From positions 1-64,000 of the forward strand of contig JBBQJP010000010.1 in assembly GCA_038326025.1 (NCBI GenBank): 64,000 nucleotides of DNA, written 5' to 3'. The notes beneath the pieces were generated by a model. That model searched no databases, was not told the DNA's origin, and worked only from the letters and a program-made list of their open reading frames with translations. Positions 50,719-63,039 of this stretch are shown piece by piece (position 1 is the first letter of the stretch; every line of letters starts with the position of its first letter). Origin of the DNA: CAISIP01 sp038326025 (GTDB lineage: Bacteria; Pseudomonadota; Gammaproteobacteria; Burkholderiales; Burkholderiaceae_C). The position numbers and the translations under genes were made by a program.

Positions 50719-52748
50719 TCTACGAACTGGGTCATCTGGCCTTGATATTGGCGCTGGCCATGGCGCTGACCCAGAGTGTGTTGCCCTTGATCGGCGCGCA
50801 GACTGGCAATGCGGCCTGGATGGCATTGGCGCGGCCCTCGGCGCGCGGCCAGTTCCTGTTTCTGGCCATCGCCTACGGCTGCCTGACGCATGCTTTTGTC
50901 GTCAACGACTTCTCGGTCGCGTTGGCCGCGAACCACTCCAACTCTACCTTGCCGCTGATCTACCGCCTGACCGCGGTATGGGGCAACCATGAAGGCTCCA
51001 TCCTGTTGTGGTCGCTGATCCTGGGTGGCTGGACGCTGGCAGTGTCCATCTTCTCGCGTCAACTCGACGATCGCATGGTGGCGCGGGTTCTGGGAGTTAT
51101 GGGCCTGATCAGCTGTGGCTTCATGCTGTTCACGCTGCTCACGTCCAACCCGTTCGAGCGTATGTTTCCGCCGCCGGCCGATGGCAACGACCTGAACCCG
51201 TTGTTGCAGGACCCGGGCATGGTGATTCACCCGCCGATGTTGTACATGGGGTATGTCGGTTTTGTCGTGGCATTCGCGTTTGCGGTGTCGGCGCTGCTGT
51301 CGGGTCGGCTTGACGCGGCTTGGGCGCGCTGGTCGCGTCCCTGGACCACGGTGGCCTGGTGTTTTCTGACTGTCGGCATTGCGCTGGGCAGCTTCTGGGC
51401 CTATTACGAGCTCGGCTGGGGTGGCTGGTGGTTCTGGGATCCTGTGGAAAACGCGTCTTTCATGCCCTGGCTTGTCGGTACGGCCTTGATCCATTCGCTG
51501 GCCGTGACCGAAAAACGCGGCGGCTTCAAGATGTGGACGGCCTTGTTGGCGATTCTTGCCTTTTCCCTGTCGCTGCTGGGCACCTTCATCGTGCGTTCGG
51601 GCGTGCTCAGCTCGGTGCACGCATTTGCCACCGACCCGACGCGCGGCATCTTCATCCTGGGATTCCTGGCACTGGTGATTGGCGGGTCGCTGACCCTGTT
51701 CGCGCTGCGTGCACCGCGGGTCGGTCTGGGTGGTGGTTTCGAGCCGGTTTCGCGCGAGTCGATGCTGCTGGCCAATAACGTGTTGCTGCTGGTCGCAGCT
51801 TCGGCGGTGCTGCTGGGCACCTTGTATCCGCTGGTCATCGACGCACTGGGCATGGGCAAATTGTCGGTCGGCCCGCCTTATTTCGACACCGTCTTCGTGC
51901 CGCTGATGACGCCGGCGCTGTTCCTGATGGGTATCGGCCCGATCGCACGCTGGCGCCAGGCCAGCCTGCCGGACCTGGCCTACCGGTTGCGCTGGGCGTT
52001 CGGCGTCAGCGCAGCCAGCGCGCTGGTGGCCTTTTTCGCGATTGGCAAGTGGACGCCGATGATTGGTCTGGGTCTGGCACTGGCGGTCTGGATTGCCAGC
52101 ACCGTGGTGGTTGCACTGGTGGCCCGGCTCAAGGAGAACTCTTCGCCGTCCTGGTCACGCCGTTTCCTCGCCCAGCCCGGCAGCTTTTATGGCATGCTGC
52201 TGGCGCATTTCGGCGTGGCGGTGTTTGTCGTTGGCGTCACCATCGTCAGCGGGTTCACCAGCGAAAGCGACGTGCGCATGGAGCCGGGCGACACCGCCAC
52301 CGTGGCGGGTTACCAGGTTAGCCTGGACAAGGTCGAAGATGTGGTGGGTCCCAATTACCAGTCCTCGCGCGCCACGCTGACGATCCGTCGCGATGATGCG
52401 GTGGTGTCCACGGTCACGCCCGACCGGCGCGTCTACAACGTGAGCCGCTCGCCGATGACCGAGGTGGCGATCGACCGCGGCTTGTTTCGCGACGTGTATA
52501 TCGCGCTGGGGGACCCGGTCAGTGCCACAGCCTGGAGCGTGCGGCTGCACCACAAGCCCTTTGTCAACTGGATCTGGATCGGTTGCGTGCTGATGGCGCT
52601 CGGCGGCCTGCTGGCCGTGATGGACCGTCGCTACCGCAAAGTGCGCGCGCGCAGCCCGGTGGCCGCGCCTGCCACGGGTGGCGAGGTCGGGCGTGCCATG
52701 CCGAGCGCGGGCGTTGCCGCAGCACGCACGGATGCGAGCGCCACATGA
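50715..52748 (+). CDS. ccmF: heme lyase subunit CcmF
   Basis: The protein has 677 residues with about 14-15 helices. The WWD motif is GWGGWWFWDPVENASFMPWL near residue 235-255. Conserved histidines occur in WGNHEGSILLW, MVIHPPMLYMG and ALIHSLAVTEKRG. CcmF with CcmH and CcmI attaches heme to apocytochrome CxxCH motifs. The large C-terminal periplasmic loop (VTIVSGFTSESDVRMEPGD) is present. The stop overlaps ccmG (ATGA). The C-terminus has a short extra Ala-rich tail. Confidence 0.97.
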   Translation: MIYELGHLALILALAMALTQSVLPLIGAQTGNAAWMALARPSARGQFLFLAIAYGCLTHAFVVNDFSVALAANHSNSTLPLIYRLTAVWGNHEGSILLWSLILGGWTLAVSIFSRQLDDRMVARVLGVMGLISCGFMLFTLLTSNPFERMFPPPADGNDLNPLLQDPGMVIHPPMLYMGYVGFVVAFAFAVSALLSGRLDAAWARWSRPWTTVAWCFLTVGIALGSFWAYYELGWGGWWFWDPVENASFMPWLVGTALIHSLAVTEKRGGFKMWTALLAILAFSLSLLGTFIVRSGVLSSVHAFATDPTRGIFILGFLALVIGGSLTLFALRAPRVGLGGGFEPVSRESMLLANNVLLLVAASAVLLGTLYPLVIDALGMGKLSVGPPYFDTVFVPLMTPALFLMGIGPIARWRQASLPDLAYRLRWAFGVSAASALVAFFAIGKWTPMIGLGLALAVWIASTVVVALVARLKENSSPSWSRRFLAQPGSFYGMLLAHFGVAVFVVGVTIVSGFTSESDVRMEPGDTATVAGYQVSLDKVEDVVGPNYQSSRATLTIRRDDAVVSTVTPDRRVYNVSRSPMTEVAIDRGLFRDVYIALGDPVSATAWSVRLHHKPFVNWIWIGCVLMALGGLLAVMDRRYRKVRARSPVAAPATGGEVGRAMPSAGVAAARTDASAT

Positions 52749-53269
52749 AGAAGTTTCTCATTCCGCTGGTATTGTTCCTGGTGCTGGTGGGTTTCCTTGC
52801 CGTCGGCCTGGGCCTTAATCCGCGCGAAGTGCCGTCGCCGCTGATCAACAAGCCGGCTCCGGCCTTCAGTCTGCCGCTGCTCGATACGCCGGAGCAGCAA
52901 CTGTCGGCCCAGGACCTGCGCGGCAAGGTCTGGATCCTCAATGTATGGGCTTCGTGGTGTGTGGCATGCCGGGTCGAGCATCCGTTGCTGGTTGAGTTCG
53001 CCAAGATGGGCGTGGTGCCGATGTACGGCCTGAACTACAAGGACAAGCGCGCCGACGCGATCGGCTGGCTCAACAAATTCGGCGATCCGTATACACGCTC
53101 CCTGTCAGACACCGAGGGTCTGGTGGGTATCGATTTTGGTGTCTATGGCGTGCCTGAGACCTTTGTCATCGACAAGCAGGGCGTGATCCGCTTCAAGCAG
53201 ATCGGCCCCGTCACCCCAGAGGTACTTCGTGACACCATCATTCCGCTGGTCAGGAAACTCGGTGCTTGA
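52745..53269 (+). CDS. ccmG: thiol:disulfide interchange protein CcmG/DsbE
   Basis: This 174-residue membrane-anchored thioredoxin-fold protein has a signal anchor (FLIPLVLFLVLVGFLAVGLG), the redox pair C72/C75 in WASWCVACRVEH and the cis-Pro loop GVYGVPETFVID. It reduces apocytochrome c cysteines before heme attachment, with electrons from DsbD. It is translationally coupled to ccmF and, by a short overlap, to ccmH. Confidence 0.95.
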   Translation: MKKFLIPLVLFLVLVGFLAVGLGLNPREVPSPLINKPAPAFSLPLLDTPEQQLSAQDLRGKVWILNVWASWCVACRVEHPLLVEFAKMGVVPMYGLNYKDKRADAIGWLNKFGDPYTRSLSDTEGLVGIDFGVYGVPETFVIDKQGVIRFKQIGPVTPEVLRDTIIPLVRKLGA

Positions 53270-53762
53270 GCGCTCGCTTTGGGGCTGGCGAAACCTGCGC
53301 GCGCCATTGCTGGTTTGTTTGCTGGCACTGGCCGCGTTCGGCTCCGTGGCCAAGGAAGCCGTGCCGATGTCGAATGATCCGGCGCTTGAGGCGCGCGTGC
53401 TCAAGATCGCCGAGGAATTGCGTTGCCTGGTATGCCAGAACGAGACGATCGCGGCATCGCAGGCCGATCTGGCGGTCGACCTGCGCAAGCAGATCCGGCT
53501 CAAGCTGGCGGCCGGCGAGTCGCAGCAGCAGATTCTCGACTTCATGGTCGCGCGTTATGGCGATTTCGTGTTGTACCGACCGCCGCTCAAGGCCAGCACG
53601 GTCATGTTGTGGCTGGGCCCTTTTGTGTTGCTTGTGGTCGCTGCGGTGCTGATGGCCTTGAACATCCGCCGCCGCCGCCGCGGTGTTTTTGCACAGGAGT
53701 GGAGTGAGGACCAGGCGCGGCGTGCGCGAGCCTTGCTTGGCGACGGCGAGGTGCCGAAATGA
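53262..53762 (+). CDS. ccmH: cytochrome c maturation protein CcmH (CcmL/NrfF type)
   Basis: This is a 166-residue short CcmH form. A GTG start at 53262 overlaps the ccmG stop and puts a signal peptide (LLVCLLALAAFGSVA) at the N-terminus. The redox motif is C55-L-V-C58 in ELRCLVCQNETIAASQADLA. A membrane helix follows near residue 115 (VMLWLGPFVLLVVAAVLMAL). The TPR portion, fused in E. coli CcmH, is here a separate gene (ccmI), as usual in betaproteobacteria. Confidence 0.95.
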   Translation: MLERSLWGWRNLRAPLLVCLLALAAFGSVAKEAVPMSNDPALEARVLKIAEELRCLVCQNETIAASQADLAVDLRKQIRLKLAAGESQQQILDFMVARYGDFVLYRPPLKASTVMLWLGPFVLLVVAAVLMALNIRRRRRGVFAQEWSEDQARRARALLGDGEVPK

Positions 53763-53841
53763 CCTGCGGGGTCTTGGCATCGTTTGGCGTCCGGCAATGG
53801 CCGGAGGTATCGATTTATTGGGGGCGCCCCGGCGTTTTCGC

Positions 53842-55158
53842 ATGAGTATGTTTCTGGTGGGGATGGTGGGCCTGATCGCCTTGGCTTTGGCCATGGTGTT
53901 GCCGTCGCTGTTGCGGCGCAAGACGGCGGGCACGGCCACGGCATCGGCCGCGGTAGTGGATGCCCGGCGCGTGAATCTGCAGGTGCTGCGCGAGCAGTTG
54001 GCGACGCTGGAAGCCGACCTGTCCGCAGGCAATGTCGATGCCGCGCAGTACCGGCAAAGCCGCACCGACATCGAACGGCGCGCGCTCGACGAGGAGCAAT
54101 CGGCCGAACAGTCCGTGGCAACGCCGAGCCGCGCCACGCGCACCGCGGTGGTGGTGGCGCTGTTGATTCCAGTTTTCGCGGTAATGCTGTACGCCACGCT
54201 GGGCCAGCCCCAGGCGGTGGAGCACCAGCTGGCGGCAGCACCCCAGGGCGAGGTCACGTTGCCGCAGATCGAAGCCATGGTGGATCGCCTGGCCCAGCGC
54301 CTGGAGAGCCAGACCACGCCGCAGGAAGGCGATCTGCAAGCTTGGACCATGCTGGCCAACTCCTATGCCGTGATGCAGCGTTTCCCTGAAGCGAGCAAGG
54401 CGTATGCCCGGGCGCGCGCACTGTCGCCCGACAACGCACAGTTGCTGGCCGACCATGCCGATGTGCTGGCAATGTTGCAGAACCAGAGTGTCGAAGGCGA
54501 ACCGGGGCGGCTGGTGATGCGCGCATTACAGCTCGATCCGCGAAACCTCAAGGCCTTGACCATGGCCGGCAGCTGGGCGTTCGAGCGACGCGACTATGCC
54601 GGTGCCATCCGGTACTGGAGCATGGCGCAACCGATGGCGCCAGCGGGCAGCGATTTTGCGGCCGGCCTGGTCAACAGCTTGCAGCAGGCGCGTGCAGCGG
54701 CCGCGCAGGCAGGGCAGATGGCGGCGACCGAAAGCCCGAGCACCGACAAGGCGCAGCACCAGGGCGCGACCGACAAGGCCGGCAACAAGTCTTCGCCTGC
54801 TGGCAACGCCGCTGCGGCGCAGGTCAGCGGCGAGGTGCAGGTTACGCCGGTGCTGGCCAAGCGCATCCGCCCGGGCGACACCTTGTTCGTGTTTGCCCGC
54901 GCCGTTGAGGGTCCACGAATGCCGCTGGCCATCATTCGGGCGCCTGCCGCCGGTCTGCCGTTCACGTTCACGCTGGACGACAGCAGCGCGATGGCGCCGC
55001 AGTTCCGTATTTCCGGGTTCAAGCAGGTGATCGTGGGCGCGCGCATTTCGCCCAGTGGTGACGCGACGCCGCGAACCGGCGACCTGATGGGACAACTCGG
55101 GCCGGTCGACGTGGGCGCGGGCAAGCTCGTGCTGATGATTGACAGCGTCGTGCCCTGA
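53842..55158 (+). CDS. ccmI: c-type cytochrome biogenesis protein CcmI (CycH-like)
   Basis: The protein has 438 residues from the ATG at 53842. Two membrane helices (residues ~4-25 and ~112-133) flank a basic coiled segment (NLQVLREQLATLEADLSAGN). A periplasmic TPR region follows (AWTMLANSYAVMQRFPEASK; AKALSPDNAQLLADHAD-type repeats), then a disordered Ala/Ser/Lys linker and a C-terminal beta domain (IRPGDTLFVFARAVEGPRMP). CcmI holds apocytochromes for CcmFH. It is the final ccm gene, 79 bases after ccmH. Confidence 0.93.
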   Translation: MSMFLVGMVGLIALALAMVLPSLLRRKTAGTATASAAVVDARRVNLQVLREQLATLEADLSAGNVDAAQYRQSRTDIERRALDEEQSAEQSVATPSRATRTAVVVALLIPVFAVMLYATLGQPQAVEHQLAAAPQGEVTLPQIEAMVDRLAQRLESQTTPQEGDLQAWTMLANSYAVMQRFPEASKAYARARALSPDNAQLLADHADVLAMLQNQSVEGEPGRLVMRALQLDPRNLKALTMAGSWAFERRDYAGAIRYWSMAQPMAPAGSDFAAGLVNSLQQARAAAAQAGQMAATESPSTDKAQHQGATDKAGNKSSPAGNAAAAQVSGEVQVTPVLAKRIRPGDTLFVFARAVEGPRMPLAIIRAPAAGLPFTFTLDDSSAMAPQFRISGFKQVIVGARISPSGDATPRTGDLMGQLGPVDVGAGKLVLMIDSVVP

Positions 55159-55194
55159 TACCGGGCGCCTTTCACCGTGTCTGTCCACGGCACC

Positions 55195-56106
55195 ATGAAG
55201 CGGCTGCCACCTTTGACCGCCTTGCGCGCCTTCGACGCAGCCGTGCGCACCGGCAGCTTCACCCGGGCCGGTGAATCGTTGCATGTGACGCAGGGAGCGA
55301 TCAGCCGGCAGATCAAGGTGCTGGAAGACTGGTTGGGCAAACCCGTGTTTGTGCGGCAATACCAGGGGCTGACGCTCACGCCGGCTGGAAGCCTGTTGGC
55401 GCAAAGTCTGGACGCTGCGTTCGGCACCATCCACGATGCGGTGGAGCAGATCGGGCACCTGGGCGCGCGCCAGCGTATTTCGGTCAACGTGCCCGAGACC
55501 TTTGCATCGCGCTGGCTGGCGCCGCGCCTGCGTGCCTTTCATGGCCGGCATCCCGATATCGACCTGACCATCACCACCAATGCCGTTGCGAACCAGCGTG
55601 AGGCCCAGCAATACGATTGCCTGGTGCTGTTTCTGGATCAGCCCTGGACCAAGGGGGACTGTCGACTGTTGCGCCAGGAGCATTACGTGGCCGTGGCCAG
55701 CCCCGAGCTGTGGGAGGACGGACTGGCGCCTGCGCTCGACAAATGCACCTTGCTGCATGTGCTGGCGGGCAGCAAGCGTCTGCCTTTATGGGAGAACTGG
55801 CTTGTGTCGCTGGGCATCCGGCATATCGATGCGCGCCCGGGTATTGCGTTCTCGACCATGGACCAGGCGATCAGCGCCGCGGTCTCGGGTGCCGGCGTCG
55901 CTGTCGTCGACGCGCCCATGGTCGAGCGCGAACTGGCCGAGCAGCGGCTGCGTCGGCTCGATCAGCACGAACTGACGGCGCGCCACGGCTACTGGTTTGT
56001 CGAACCGCGCGAACCCGGCCTGCGCGACCCGGCGCACAGTGCGGTGGTGGCCTTGTTCCAGGCCTGGCTGCTGGAGCTCAGCCGCGCACCGGTGCCGCCG
56101 GGCTGA
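55195..56106 (+). CDS. LysR-type transcriptional regulator (GcvA-like)
   Basis: The protein has 303 residues from the ATG at 55195; a GTG at 55177 would add six residues. The N-terminal HTH reads LRAFDAAVRTGSFTRAGESL and HVTQGAISRQIKVLEDWLGK, the signature of the GcvA/AmpR-like subgroup (PPLTALRAFDAA). The effector domain begins near residue 90 (RISVNVPETFASRWLAPRL). Such regulators often control a divergent or neighbouring metabolic gene, but here the flanking genes are ccmI and a convergent SPOR gene, so the target is not evident. Confidence 0.93.
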   Translation: MKRLPPLTALRAFDAAVRTGSFTRAGESLHVTQGAISRQIKVLEDWLGKPVFVRQYQGLTLTPAGSLLAQSLDAAFGTIHDAVEQIGHLGARQRISVNVPETFASRWLAPRLRAFHGRHPDIDLTITTNAVANQREAQQYDCLVLFLDQPWTKGDCRLLRQEHYVAVASPELWEDGLAPALDKCTLLHVLAGSKRLPLWENWLVSLGIRHIDARPGIAFSTMDQAISAAVSGAGVAVVDAPMVERELAEQRLRRLDQHELTARHGYWFVEPREPGLRDPAHSAVVALFQAWLLELSRAPVPPG

Positions 56107-56184
56107 GCGTTTTCTGCGGCGCGGGTCCGTCGGCATGTCTCTGTGATCCGAGGGCAAGGCGCGGGCATCGCGCCTGCCCGCTGT

Positions 56185-57585
56185 TCAGGGCTGAGTCACC
56201 ACCGCGTCGAGCTGCAAGGCGCGAATTTTATCGGCGGCTGCATCGGCCAGGCTGCGGCTGGCAAACGGCCCCACACGCACCCGCGTCAGGGTGTTGTCGC
56301 CTCTTAGCAGTTCCTGGGTTGTGGCCGGCAGACCGGCACCCCGCAAGCGTTCGACGGCCCGGCGCGCGTTGTCCTCTTGCGCGAACAAGCCCACGTTGAT
56401 CAGGTAGTTGCCAACCGGCGCTGCTGCTTCGGCTGCTTCTTTGATCGGCGCAGGTGGTGCAGCCGGCGCGGCAAGATTCTGCCCGGTGGCTGGGGTGGCC
56501 GCAGCGACCGGCGCTGACAGTTCCTGATGTGCTTTGCGTGACCGCGCGGCAATGGCGGCGTGCCGGATGCCGGCGTCGGCTGCAGCCTGTGTGCGCGCTG
56601 GCGACTTCGCGTCCTTGGGTATTGCGGTTGCCGCGGATGCGGGTGCGGCTGGCGCAACTGCTGGCGTTGCTGGCGCTGGGGCAGCGGCCGCAAGCGGAGT
56701 CGACATCGCTGAGGCGGTTGATGCGGTTGATGCGGTTGATGCGGTTGAGGGTACGGTGGTGGGCGAGGACTGCGCTGTGACGCTCCCCGGTGTGCTGCTG
56801 GCAGCGCTGGACACAGACTGGACCGTGGCGGCGTTATCAGCTGCGCTGGCGGACGCGTCGGACGCGTCGGGCGCCGATACCGGCAATTGTGGTGCGGAGA
56901 TGTCGGTCGGAGCCGAGGCTGGCTGGGACGTTGGCGTCACTGACGGCAGGGCCGCGACACGCACTTCGCCATGGTCGACGCGTGCCGATGCGTGCCGGGG
57001 TGTGCGGGGCCAGAGCCAGATGGCCGCGACTGACCCCGCCAGCACGATATTGGCCGTTACCAAAAGGACCAGTCGGCGCCGCGAACTGGCCTGCTGACCG
57101 AGCAGCCGGCAGGCATCCTGCACCGTGGAGGTGGCGCTCAGGGCGCGCGTCAGGCGCAGCCGATAGTGATTGAACAGCCAGGTGTTGCCGAAAAAACCGG
57201 GTATCAGAAAGGCCAGCGTGCTCCATGCAGCCCAAAGGCCCCATTCAACCGATAGCGCCATCGGGGCGGTCAGCCGGATCACCGCAAACAGCGCCGCCAT
57301 CGAGAGCATCAACCCGCCCAGATACGCCAGAGCAGGCATCCACATGCCACGGAACACCATCCAGTTCAGCGTGCACAGGCTCGCCGCCCAGTTCCAGCTC
57401 GGACTGCCGCGGTCGTAATTTTCAAACCGCGCCAGGATGGGTCGGTAATAGTCGGCGCCGACCGGGCCGATCGCCGCTTGTTGCAACTGGTCGATATGGC
57501 TGTCTTTCGACTGGTCGAGCACCGTGGTCACGGCCAGCGACTGGCTGGAAGGATCAAAGGTCACGGGCATGGTGCATTTTGGCAT
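56185..57585 (-). CDS. SPOR-domain membrane protein with low-complexity linker
   Basis: The protein has about 466 residues; ATG codons at 57585 and 57570 and a GTG at 57591 are all possible starts. The N-terminal half has several membrane helices (MWMPALAYLGGLMLSMAALF; WGLWAAWSTLAFLIPGFFG; LVLLVTANIVLAGSVAAIWL) and resembles DUF2628-type proteins. A long Ala/Ser/Thr/Pro linker includes TAS repeats encoded by tandem 9-mers. The C-terminal ~75 residues are a SPOR domain (NYLINVGLFAQEDNARRAVE; TLTRVRVGPFASRSLADAAA). SPOR domains bind denuded peptidoglycan at division septa, so a septal envelope role is plausible. Confidence 0.85.
   Translation of the reverse strand: MPKCTMPVTFDPSSQSLAVTTVLDQSKDSHIDQLQQAAIGPVGADYYRPILARFENYDRGSPSWNWAASLCTLNWMVFRGMWMPALAYLGGLMLSMAALFAVIRLTAPMALSVEWGLWAAWSTLAFLIPGFFGNTWLFNHYRLRLTRALSATSTVQDACRLLGQQASSRRRLVLLVTANIVLAGSVAAIWLWPRTPRHASARVDHGEVRVAALPSVTPTSQPASAPTDISAPQLPVSAPDASDASASAADNAATVQSVSSAASSTPGSVTAQSSPTTVPSTASTASTASTASAMSTPLAAAAPAPATPAVAPAAPASAATAIPKDAKSPARTQAAADAGIRHAAIAARSRKAHQELSAPVAAATPATGQNLAAPAAPPAPIKEAAEAAAPVGNYLINVGLFAQEDNARRAVERLRGAGLPATTQELLRGDNTLTRVRVGPFASRSLADAAADKIRALQLDAVVTQP
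56714..56755. repeat. 9-bp tandem repeat in the SPOR gene
   Basis: Four perfect copies of GATGCGGTT run from 56720 to 56755, preceded by a partial copy (GCGGTT at 56714). On the coding strand they encode repeated Thr-Ala-Ser units in the linker. As the unit is a multiple of three, copy-number change would alter linker length without a frameshift. Confidence 0.9.
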
Positions 57586-57680
57586 CGCCACGACCCGATT
57601 CGGACGCGCCGCGCCCGGTCGTGGTAGCGTGGCTGCAGCCGGCAGGTTTGGCCGGTGCCTTGATCGAGGGAGAAAACCGC

Positions 57681-57968
57681 ATGTCCGCTGATTCGAAATC
57701 CCGTCGTGTGCGATTCGTTCTGGCCCTGGCCTTGCCGGCCGTGGCCGTCGCGCTGTTGCTGATGTTGCTGATGTTGCGTGGCAGCCCGGCCCAGGCGCAG
57801 TCCCAGGGGGCGATGTCGGCGCCGGCTTGCCAGTGCTCGCCGGCGGTGGCTATCCCCGGAATGGGCAGTCGCATCGCCCATTGCATCTGTGGCGTGATGG
57901 CCTGTGCTGTTACCGAGCCGATCGATGCGACGCGCGGCGCCAGCATGATGCAATGCGTGCGCCAGTAG
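57681..57968 (+). CDS. small membrane-anchored or exported cysteine-containing protein
   Basis: The protein has 95 residues from the ATG at 57681, preceded by a strong SD (GAGGGAGAAAA, eight bases away). The N-terminus is basic (MSADSKSRRVRFVLAL) and followed by a hydrophobic stretch to about residue 34, then AQAQSQG, which fits a signal peptide or anchor. The rest holds five cysteines in PACQCSPAV, HCICGVMACAV and a final MMQCVRQ. No family was recognised. The paired cysteines suggest disulfides or metal binding in the periplasm. It is divergent from the SPOR gene and convergent with the exonuclease gene. Confidence 0.7.
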   Translation: MSADSKSRRVRFVLALALPAVAVALLLMLLMLRGSPAQAQSQGAMSAPACQCSPAVAIPGMGSRIAHCICGVMACAVTEPIDATRGASMMQCVRQ

Positions 57969-58101
57969 GGTCGGGTGACCGGGATCGCTGCAAGGGCGTT
58001 GCACCCGGCAGCGGTGCGGCGGCGCCCCTGGCGCAGCACGGGTAGTTGTGGTCGTGTTTCCTGGCGTCCATCGGCCCTGCCGGCGGTCGCCAGCTGTTCG
58101 C

Positions 58102-58773
58102 TCAGGGTGAGTCGCCGGTCCACACCGGCAACGCGTGCAGCGGCGCGTCCAGTGCGTCCAGCACCGCCCAGGCGGCGTACGCGTCATTGGCGGCATACAG
58201 GATCTGGCGCGTTTCCAGCGTGGGATTGGCCCAGTTCGACGTGGTCACGCGTTTGGACTTGAGCAGGCGGCGGTTGAACAATAACGCGATTGCCGCCTTG
58301 ACACCGATGGAGCGCGGGTAACCGCGGCCACTGAATACGAAATCGAGATCCAGCAGAGGCTGGGCATAGGTGCCCAGGCGGTGTTTGAGCTGTTTCTGGT
58401 CGCTGCGCAAGTCGAACCCGGCCTTGACGACCTGGCGTGCTGCCAGCACCTCGCGTACCAGTTCGGTATTGTCCGTGTCGTGCATCTGGAACACATACGC
58501 TGCAGTGCCGGTGGCGAACTGCACCACATCCGGTCCGCGCATCGGTTCGCCGGCCGTGAACGTGGGTTTGACCTCGGTATCAAAACCCAGGAACGGGCAA
58601 GCCAGCAAGGCCTCGCGGGCTTGGGCGAGTTCGCTGCTCGAACGCGGGAGGTGGATCTGCTCGCGGCGCAGGCCCTCGAACGGCGCCAACTGCAGCACCT
58701 CTTCCTTGGGGATGGGGCGCAGGCGCGACTGCGACGCGGGTCGTTCCGGTTGGTCTGGTGGGGTGGCAGTCAC
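58102..58773 (-). CDS. RNase D-like 3'-5' exonuclease (DEDDy)
   Basis: The protein has 223 residues. The DEDD exonuclease residues are D65 and E67 in FLGFDTEVKPTF (motif I), the Asp in VKAGFDLRSDQKQL (motif II) and Tyr plus Asp in YAANDAYAAWAVLDAL (motif III, DEDDy type). The HRDC domains of true RNase D are absent, so this is a stand-alone catalytic domain, like many small 3'-5' exonucleases that trim RNA. The N-terminal ~45 residues are polar and rich in Pro and Arg. It is divergent from uvrA with a 193-base gap in which no clear promoter hexamers were found. Confidence 0.88.
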   Translation of the reverse strand: MTATPPDQPERPASQSRLRPIPKEEVLQLAPFEGLRREQIHLPRSSSELAQAREALLACPFLGFDTEVKPTFTAGEPMRGPDVVQFATGTAAYVFQMHDTDNTELVREVLAARQVVKAGFDLRSDQKQLKHRLGTYAQPLLDLDFVFSGRGYPRSIGVKAAIALLFNRRLLKSKRVTTSNWANPTLETRQILYAANDAYAAWAVLDALDAPLHALPVWTGDSP

Positions 58774-58966
58774 CTGGGCAGTTTAGGGTATGGCCTGCAC
58801 ATGCTTGCGCCAGGGGGTGTCCACATGGCGTGGCGACGCCGGCGCAGGCGAAGAACAAGGTGCGCGATCAGTGGCAAAACGCCTATCATGGTGGGTTGTA
58901 TTCGGCGCGGGTCGGGCGGTTTTGTCGCCCGGGCCAGGTGCCGGATCTCGTTTTTGCCCCTGCCTT

Positions 58967-62014
<3,048 letters not shown>

Positions 62015-62020
62015 CGCGCG

Positions 62021-62066
62021 CGTGCGCCATTGGGCGCACGGCCGGGTACTGCTGCGCTGAGCGCAG
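62021..62066. terminator. hairpins between convergent uvrA and Bug receptor genes
   Basis: CGTGCGCC-ATTG-GGCGCACG at 62021-62040 is a perfect 8-bp stem. A second, CTGCGC-TGA-GCGCAG, lies at 62052-62066. They occupy the 52-base gap between the convergent stops of uvrA and the Bug receptor gene, where a bidirectional terminator is expected. No T-run is present. Confidence 0.55.
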
Positions 62067-63035
62067 TTACTCGATCTTGATGCCGGTGTCCTTGACCACT
62101 TTGCCCCATTTGGCCATGTCCGACACCATCAGTTGTGTCAACGCTTCAGGTGTCGACAGGCTGACTTCGACGCCTGCATCGAACATGGCCTTCTTGGTTT
62201 CGGGCGTGGCCATGATCTTGGCGATTTCGCTGCTCAGGCGGTTCACGATTTCCTTCGGCGTACCGGCGGGGGCCAGCATGCCGAGCCAGACCGTGGCGTC
62301 ATAACCGGCCACACCCGCTTCCTGCATTGTCGGCACGTCTGGCAGTTGGGGCGCGCGTTTGGCACTGGTGACGGCCAGTGCCTTCAAGCGACCGTTGGGC
62401 ACCTGCGCCAGGGCATTGGGAATGCCGGCAAAGCTGCTCTCCACCACGCCTGAGATCAGGTCGGTGGTGGCTGCGCTGCTGCTGCGATAGGGCACGTGCT
62501 TGAGCGGAGAGCCGGTCATGGATTCGAACAGGCCGCCGATCATGTGCTGCGCGCTGCCGTTGCCGGAGGAAGCGTAGTGGACCGTTTCGGGATTTTTCTT
62601 GGCCAGCGCGATGAATTCCTGCACGTTCTTGACCGGCAGCTTGGGGTTGACCAGCAGCACGTAAGGCGAGTCCACCAGTTTGGTGACCGGCGTGAAACCC
62701 TTGATCGGATCGTAGGGAATGCTCTTGTAGATCCAGGGGCTGATCACATGCGTGGAAGACACGATGACGAGGGTATAGCCGTCCGGTGCGGACTTGGCCA
62801 CGTAATCGGTACCGATGGTCGAGCCGGCGCCCGGCTTGTTCTCGATGACAACTGCCTGTCCCAGGGCTTCGCCGAGTTTGACGCCGAGCAGGCGCGCCAC
62901 CACGTCGGTGAAGCCACCGGGGCCGAAGGGAGCGATGATCTTGATCGGCTTGCTCGGATAGGTGTCTGCCAAAGCGGCGTTCCCTGAGAGGGTCAGGACG
63001 GCGGCGGCGCAAATGGTGCTGAGTAGCGTTTTCAT
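62067..63035 (-). CDS. Bug family (TctC) tripartite tricarboxylate transporter receptor
   Basis: The protein has 322 residues with signal peptide MKTLLSTICAAAVLTLSGNA (cleavage near ALADTYPSK). Bug hallmarks are PIKIIAPFGPGGFTDVVARL, VIENKPGAGSTIGTDYVAKS and ALAVTSAKRAPQLPDVPTMQ. These periplasmic receptors bind carboxylates and similar small organic acids, usually with TctA/TctB membrane partners, which are absent here; orphan receptors are very common in Burkholderiales. It starts only four bases after the alpha/beta hydrolase stop, so both are co-transcribed, and the hydrolase may act on the bound compound or its ester. Confidence 0.94.
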   Translation of the reverse strand: MKTLLSTICAAAVLTLSGNAALADTYPSKPIKIIAPFGPGGFTDVVARLLGVKLGEALGQAVVIENKPGAGSTIGTDYVAKSAPDGYTLVIVSSTHVISPWIYKSIPYDPIKGFTPVTKLVDSPYVLLVNPKLPVKNVQEFIALAKKNPETVHYASSGNGSAQHMIGGLFESMTGSPLKHVPYRSSSAATTDLISGVVESSFAGIPNALAQVPNGRLKALAVTSAKRAPQLPDVPTMQEAGVAGYDATVWLGMLAPAGTPKEIVNRLSSEIAKIMATPETKKAMFDAGVEVSLSTPEALTQLMVSDMAKWGKVVKDTGIKIE

Positions 63036-63039
63036 GGGA

